This document shows, one piece after another, positions 7,482-11,713 of a DNA stretch of 14,615 nucleotides; the stretch's first letter is position 1; each line of letters opens with the position of its first letter. Where the stretch lies: positions 1-14,615 of the forward strand of contig JANYFI010000080.1 in NCBI GenBank assembly GCA_025362765.1. The letters are read 5' to 3'. The notes below the pieces were generated by a model. The model was not told the DNA's origin and searched no databases. It saw nothing but the letters and a program-made list of their open reading frames with translations. Both the position numbers and the translations under genes were made by a program. The stretch comes from Ferruginibacter sp. (GTDB taxonomy: Bacteria > Bacteroidota > Bacteroidia > Chitinophagales > Chitinophagaceae).

Positions 7482-8552
7482 ATGTTTACAATTGAAGCCC
7501 ACCTGGACCTTAGCATGAATGCAATGGAATGGAACCGCGACCTTCGTTTACCAATAAATGATCTCAGGCATAGGGAACGAAACCAGAAAGACAAGGCGGA
7601 CCGTAGTAGTGGTACCGTTAATTTTGCTGAGCTAAAAAAGGCAGATGTGGGATTGGTGGTGGCGACGCAAATTGCCCGCTATGTTTCACCCGAAAATCCT
7701 TTACCCGGCTGGCAGTCACCGGAGCAGGCATGGGCGCAAACGCAAGGTCAATTGGCCTGGTACAAGGCAATGGAAAATTGTGGCGAAATGAGTATGATAA
7801 AGGATATTGCGGGATTGGAAAAACACCTGGCTTTATGGAAAAATAACGAACCGAATCATACAAAACCAATAGGGTATATTCTAAGTTTGGAAGGGGCTGA
7901 TTCATTGATAACGCTGGATAATTTACACACAGCTTATGAGTATGGGCTACGTGCCATTGGCCCGGCACATTATGGCCCCGGGCGCTATGCAAATGGTACA
8001 GATGCCACTGGCCATTTAAATCAACAGGGAAAAGAGCTGTTGCAACAAATGGATCAACTGAAAATGATTTTAGACTGCACGCATTTGTGCGATGATGCCT
8101 TTTGGGATGCGCTGGAAATTTTTACCGGACCTGTTTGGGCGAGTCATAATAATTGCAGGGCATTGGTAAACCATAACCGCCAGTTTAGTGACGAAATGAT
8201 AAAGGCCTTAATTGAACGGGGCGCTGTAATCGGCGGTGCGTTTGATGCCTGGATGATTGTACCGGGCTGGGAGAGGGGCAAATCTTTACCACAACAAATG
8301 GATTGCACTATCGAAAAAATACTTGACCACATGGATCATATCTGCCAGTTGGCTGGCAATACAAATCATGTTGGTCTTGGTACCGATCTGGATGGCGGGT
8401 ATGGAAGAGAGCAATCTCCTTACGACCTGGATACAATTGCAGACCTGCAAAAAATACCAGCCATGTTGTTGAAAAGGGGGTATTCAACTGATGCCATCGA
8501 AAATATTATGCATGGCAACTGGCTGCGTTTTATAAAAAATGCCTGGAGTTGA
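7482..8552 (+). CDS. Peptidase M19 (renal/membrane dipeptidase family), cytoplasmic
   Basis: This 356-residue amidohydrolase-fold protein has all six expected metal ligands of the renal dipeptidase family: H7 and D9 (EAHLDL), bridging E137 (SLEGAD), H201 (DCTHLCDD), H222 (ASHNNCRAL) and D302 (GLGTDLDGG), then HGNWLR near the C-terminus. The 21-residue spacing between the two central histidines equals that of human renal dipeptidase. There is no signal peptide or anchor, since the first metal ligands come at residue 7, so it acts in the cytoplasm despite the family name. Family members cleave dipeptides and tolerate a D-residue at the C-terminal position; some bacterial ones prefer L-Xaa-D-Xaa substrates. 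As last gene of the run with a D-amino-acid enzyme, it may release the D-residue for the PLP enzyme. It starts 91 bases after that gene, a gap wide enough to hold an internal promoter (TACTTTTT at 7457-7464 is a weak candidate). The canonical opening DxHxD is ExHxD here, without loss of a metal ligand. Confidence 0.9.
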   Translation: MFTIEAHLDLSMNAMEWNRDLRLPINDLRHRERNQKDKADRSSGTVNFAELKKADVGLVVATQIARYVSPENPLPGWQSPEQAWAQTQGQLAWYKAMENCGEMSMIKDIAGLEKHLALWKNNEPNHTKPIGYILSLEGADSLITLDNLHTAYEYGLRAIGPAHYGPGRYANGTDATGHLNQQGKELLQQMDQLKMILDCTHLCDDAFWDALEIFTGPVWASHNNCRALVNHNRQFSDEMIKALIERGAVIGGAFDAWMIVPGWERGKSLPQQMDCTIEKILDHMDHICQLAGNTNHVGLGTDLDGGYGREQSPYDLDTIADLQKIPAMLLKRGYSTDAIENIMHGNWLRFIKNAWS

Positions 8553-8573
8553 TTTGAATCCGAATCAATCGTC

Positions 8574-8601
8574 TTTGGCTTGCGCCAGGGAAATGTTTTT
8601 T
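8574..8601 (+). terminator. Weak candidate terminator at the end of the four-gene run
   Basis: TTTGGC (8574-8579) can pair with GCCAGG (8584-8589) around a TTGC loop, using two T-G wobbles. A run of six T begins at 8596, six bases after the stem. The stem is short and the T-run is displaced, so this is only a possible terminator in the 55-base convergent gap between the dipeptidase and hydrolase genes. No better structure is present. Confidence 0.25.
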
Positions 8602-8607
8602 AAATTA

Positions 8608-9912
8608 TTATTTTGATATTTCATGCAATAATTCTAACCCTGTGGCCGTACGTGGTTTAAATCCTGTCCAACCCTTCTCATTTGAAAGTACAGGCAAATC
8701 CAAATATTTACCATAATCTTTTTGCTTAAGGAAAATACCAAGAAAGGCCGTTACAAAATGCTGATTGATATTGTTGATACGGTATTCGTTCCATGAAGGC
8801 TCCGCATAATGGTAATATTCATTAAAGGATACGCCTGGCTTTAAGCTTGCCGCTGGCGGTGGATTCGGTGCAACATTGTGTCGTGCATTTTCATAAGTTA
8901 ACAAATAGCGGTTGGCATTAACGGCACCCTTAAAAATTGCTTTGGTTCCATCTTCATACCCCGATACGTCATCGAGGCTGCCCGCAACAAAAAAGGTTGG
9001 AACGCTTAAACCCTGCAGTCCCTCGGCATCCCATACACCAAGCTGCATACCCCAGGGGGCAAAGGCAACAATCGCTTTTATTCTTGCATCATAGGTAGCT
9101 TTAAACGCGGTATTGTGTGAATTTCGTACGGAGATGGCGTTACTTCCTCCTGTCATTTTTGCAAAAGTACTATCAAGTTGATTGCTATATCCGGCGCCCG
9201 CAGCATTTATTACGCCGTACCCTCCCATGGAATAACCGATGAGGGCGGTATTATTGGCATCTGCCAAACCTGCTAAAAAATTGGTGTTGCCCGGCTTTGC
9301 CATGTTGGCAACCTGGTCTAAAACAAACAGTACATCTTTAGCCCGGTTAAGTAAAGTGCTTTGAAATGCAGCCCTGTCGGGATATGTGGATTCTGTATGA
9401 TCTATCGCCACGACCACATAGCCTTTTGAAGCAAGATTTTCGGTAAGATAAGTCAGCAGCAACCTGGAACCTGGGTATCCATGAGACACAATCACTAACG
9501 GAAATCTGCCCGATGAGATATCAGGGGCCGCATCGCGTAAAGCCCTGCCGGCAAAGCTAAAAGGAATCAGCGGCCGGGCGCTGTCTTTCCATAAACCCAG
9601 CGTACTATGATAAGTAACCAGGTCGGTTTTGCCGGGCGGAATAATGGCGGGATACCATACTTCAATTTTTAAACGCCGGTCGTATAATGGATCAGCACCG
9701 CGGTAGGAATGCAGCACATCTGCCTGGTTTTTATGAATCAATTCAAGTGTTCTTACACCAACTTTAAAATCGCCCCTGGACGAAAGCTCAGGTGCATCAG
9801 GTAGAGCGTCTCCTGTTATAAATGATGTGTCATTTACCTGCGCCAAACAACATCCTGATAAAATAAGAAAATTGAAGGCGATGAAAAATTGTTTAAAAAA
9901 ATTAAATTTCAT
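8608..9912 (-). CDS. Exported alpha/beta hydrolase, PAF-acetylhydrolase/dienelactone hydrolase-like, possible lipoprotein
   Basis: This is a 434-residue serine hydrolase starting at ATG 9912. The N-terminus is a signal peptide with a hydrophobic core and LSGCC at 18-22; L18-S19-G20-C21 fits a lipobox, though cleavage after CCLAQ by ordinary signal peptidase is also possible. The catalytic core shows KIEVWYP (82-88), an oxyanion-loop type strand PLVIVSHGYPGSR (138-150), the nucleophile elbow GYSMGG (226-231, S228), an acid candidate D314 or D315 in AGSLDD, and the base H345 in ENARHN. The order and spacing fit the platelet-activating-factor acetylhydrolase II/chlorophyllase-like group, which cleaves esters. 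The substrate is unknown. It probably acts in the periplasm or at the cell surface. It converges with the dipeptidase gene and is not part of that operon. Upstream of it lies an amidase remnant whose last codons overlap its -33 box. Confidence 0.85.
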   Translation of the reverse strand: MKFNFFKQFFIAFNFLILSGCCLAQVNDTSFITGDALPDAPELSSRGDFKVGVRTLELIHKNQADVLHSYRGADPLYDRRLKIEVWYPAIIPPGKTDLVTYHSTLGLWKDSARPLIPFSFAGRALRDAAPDISSGRFPLVIVSHGYPGSRLLLTYLTENLASKGYVVVAIDHTESTYPDRAAFQSTLLNRAKDVLFVLDQVANMAKPGNTNFLAGLADANNTALIGYSMGGYGVINAAGAGYSNQLDSTFAKMTGGSNAISVRNSHNTAFKATYDARIKAIVAFAPWGMQLGVWDAEGLQGLSVPTFFVAGSLDDVSGYEDGTKAIFKGAVNANRYLLTYENARHNVAPNPPPAASLKPGVSFNEYYHYAEPSWNEYRINNINQHFVTAFLGIFLKQKDYGKYLDLPVLSNEKGWTGFKPRTATGLELLHEISK

Positions 9913-9928
9913 AATTGATAATTAAATT

Positions 9929-9960
9929 TAAAGATAAACAGGGATTTTACTTACTACAAA
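9929..9960 (-). promoter_or_regulatory. Bacteroidota-type promoter of the alpha/beta hydrolase gene
   Basis: On the minus strand a TTTG box (9960-9957) is followed after 20 bases by TATCTTTA (9936-9929), seven of eight matches to the -7 consensus TAnnTTTG; 16 bases then separate it from the ATG at 9912. This is the only candidate in the window with both boxes at the expected spacing. The TTTG box overlaps the last codons of the amidase remnant. Confidence 0.55.
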
Positions 9961-10190
9961 AATGCAGAAAAAATAGAATCGTTGCTTGCAGCTTGTTTAA
10001 CAGCTTGTTTTAAATAACGGCTTTTGTCTTTTTTTTTAGAAGCCTCTTCATAAGCATATGCAATACTAATCGAAGCAGGTTTAGCATATGCGGTGCTACA
10101 AAAAGAAATACCCACAGGTAAGCCATGCGCAAAACCGGGCGGGATATTGCTTACGTAGTTAACGTAAGCGCTGCCAGCGAACCGCTGCGT
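9954..10190 (-). pseudogene. Amidase C-terminal remnant with a frameshift
   Basis: On the minus strand an open frame ending in TAG (9956-9954) encodes about 75 residues matching the end of amidase-signature enzymes: NIPPGFAHGLPVGISF, then a helix SISIAYAYEEASKKKDKSR. The usual form is a (V)PaGf-x-GLPvGlsF strand followed by an AyafEqaT helix. Upstream, AAV is encoded in another frame (10188-10180); skipping one base, C at 10179 (minus-strand letter; G at this plus-strand position), joins it to AGSAYVN, restoring the familiar AAVAG... order. No start codon, catalytic Ser-Ser-Lys region or other upstream amidase sequence is present in the 160 bases before the next terminator. I therefore read this as the surviving end of a gene of roughly 500 codons that lost its front part by deletion and then a frameshift. 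The last residues (SIFSAFL) overlap the hydrolase promoter. Confidence 0.75.
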
Positions 10191-10349
10191 AAAAAAAAAT
10201 CCTCTTCATATAAAAAGCTTTTGCTAAAATTAATTGTAAATATGATACGTTTTATTTTTTGTTTATTGGGGTTAACAACACTCCTGTAAACTTTTTATAG
10301 GACGCAATTGACACAAACTTTCTTTAAAATGGAGATGGGGAGAGTTGAA
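10191..10349. other. Intergenic DNA between the amidase remnant and the terminator
   Basis: This AT-rich spacer completes the 546-base gap between the hydrolase and PorP/SprF genes. I see no gene, RNA or repeat in it. It begins with a nine-base A run (10191-10199, T run on the minus strand) just upstream of the amidase remnant. The breakpoint where the rest of the amidase was lost should lie here, but no direct repeat or mobile-element end marks it. Confidence 0.5.
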
Positions 10350-10378
10350 ATAAAAAACCCCCTAAGAAAAGGGGGCTC
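10350..10378 (-). terminator. Intrinsic terminator of the PorP/SprF gene
   Basis: On the minus strand CCCCC (10375-10371) and GGGGG (10362-10358) flank an eight-base loop TTTTCTTA and are followed at once by six T (10357-10352). It lies about 80 bases after the PorP/SprF stop codon. This is a strong Rho-independent terminator and separates this gene from the amidase remnant and hydrolase downstream. Confidence 0.9.
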
Positions 10379-10458
10379 TTGTTATCCAAACAATCCATAA
10401 AAACAAAAGCTCTTGCTGTTAGGACACGGCCTTGGGCTGGAAAGTATGGGTTAAAAAA

Positions 10459-11493
10459 TTAAAATCTTGGACAGCGTACCGCCTCTTTGGTGCTGTTATC
10501 TTTATTAATAAATTTTTGATAAGTAATGCCAAATTCCAATCCTCCTTTGCCGTTAGTCGCAGCTGACAATTGGGAGATATTAGCGTCGTAACTTACCGAT
10601 ATGGCAAGTGGTTTCATCTCTATTTTTCCTACCGGAATGATGGCGTCATTCCACCGCATTACTGCCCCTCCGTGAATTAAATATCTTGGCGCATCTGCAT
10701 CATCCAATTTAGCAGTGTACATTAGTCCGGTAATCAATTCGGTGTAAGGGCCTTGTTTGTTGTAATCACCCTCGATTGTTACATAAGTGTTTTCTGAAGT
10801 GCTTAACCTGATGCCTCCCGAGTAAACCCATTTAGGCGTTACCGCTAAATTGCTGTTATCATAAAACGATACTCTTGCGGCTTTATTAAAATGATGATAT
10901 GCAATTCCTGCATACATATTATTATCAACGTTATCACCCAATTGGGCATTAAAGCTCATGCCGGCAGTACCATCAAAATAGGTAAATGAACTTTGATTAA
11001 ACGTTTCTCCCGTTGCAAGCCCTTCGTTATACCCCCCGCCATCAAATTGGCTGTTGGTTGTTATTTTACTGCGATCGAGCCGGCGTTGTACCAGGCCACC
11101 CATAAAACCCAGGGAGAGGTACATGTTTTTTTCCCCGCTTAAAGATTTGTGGTAATTTAATGCTGGCAATATATGTGTTGCAGTAAGCGCAATATCGCCG
11201 GCCTTGTCATATAAAATCTGGCCGCCCGCCGTAATAAAATCTTCGCTTTTGCCTATGGCTATTTTGTATTCTCCACTCATTGAAACGGTTTGGTAAGGTA
11301 CCGTTACACTTTGCCATTGGGTTCTGTAAACAGATTGCAAACGAACATCGCCGGAAAAAAGACCGCCCAGCGCGGGATTTCGTAAAAGTGGTGTTTCGAA
11401 AAATTGTGAAAAGTGAATGTCCTGGCCATGAACCTGCAGGGAAGTGAGCAGCATAATCATGCAACACAGTATAATGTGCACATCATTTTTCAT
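10459..11493 (-). CDS. PorP/SprF-family type IX secretion system outer-membrane protein
   Basis: This 344-residue protein has a signal peptide (1-23, ending QVHG before QDIHFSQFF). The mature N-terminus carries the family signature: DIHFSQFFETPLLRNPALGG followed by VYRTQWQSVTVPYQT. Beta-strand-rich sequence continues to the C-terminus, which ends in CPRF, as many members do. PorP and SprF are outer-membrane barrels that work with the type IX secretion system; in gliding Flavobacteria, SprF is needed for secretion of the SprB adhesin. The neighbouring upstream gene encodes a large type B-sorted PKD protein, so this copy most probably serves that cargo specifically, holding it at the surface or helping its export. 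Its length is typical for the family. A 220-base gap separates the two genes, with a candidate terminator-like inverted repeat and a possible own promoter in it. It ends at a strong terminator. Confidence 0.92.
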   Translation of the reverse strand: MKNDVHIILCCMIMLLTSLQVHGQDIHFSQFFETPLLRNPALGGLFSGDVRLQSVYRTQWQSVTVPYQTVSMSGEYKIAIGKSEDFITAGGQILYDKAGDIALTATHILPALNYHKSLSGEKNMYLSLGFMGGLVQRRLDRSKITTNSQFDGGGYNEGLATGETFNQSSFTYFDGTAGMSFNAQLGDNVDNNMYAGIAYHHFNKAARVSFYDNSNLAVTPKWVYSGGIRLSTSENTYVTIEGDYNKQGPYTELITGLMYTAKLDDADAPRYLIHGGAVMRWNDAIIPVGKIEMKPLAISVSYDANISQLSAATNGKGGLEFGITYQKFINKDNSTKEAVRCPRF

Positions 11494-11529
11494 GGGTTTC
11501 AGATTTTGGTTTCTAGGTATTTTTAAGTA

Positions 11530-11537
11530 CAGATATA
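11530..11537 (-). promoter_or_regulatory. Weak candidate -7 element for the PorP/SprF gene
   Basis: The minus strand reads TATATCTG, seven of eight matches to TAnnTTTG, with 36 bases between it and the ATG at 11493. No TTTG -33 box sits at the usual distance. If real, the PorP/SprF gene can be transcribed separately from the PKD cargo gene upstream. Confidence 0.22.
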
Positions 11538-11649
11538 AAACGGTTAAATGGCTCTTTTAGTATGCTTGCATCAAACAAAATTGCTAATTCAGCTATATTT
11601 TATTGTTATAATTTATCGTTGAACAAGCTGTTTTTATAATTAAATGATG

Positions 11650-11694
11650 CAGTAAAAAAACAAGCGGTTGGTTATTTTACCCATTTTTTTACTG
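11650..11694 (-). terminator. Perfect 11-base inverted repeat after the PKD cargo gene, candidate terminator
   Basis: On the minus strand CAGTAAAAAAA (11694-11684) and TTTTTTTACTG (11660-11650) are exact inverse complements separated by 23 bases. The pair begins 19 bases after the cargo stop codon. The stem is almost all A-T and no separate T-tract follows, so it is not a textbook terminator, but its symmetry would allow a weak hairpin ending with a U run in either direction. It could instead act as an RNA-stability or attenuation element between the cargo and PorP/SprF genes. Confidence 0.4.
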
Positions 11695-11713
11695 GCCGGA
11701 TTATTCGAATTTA

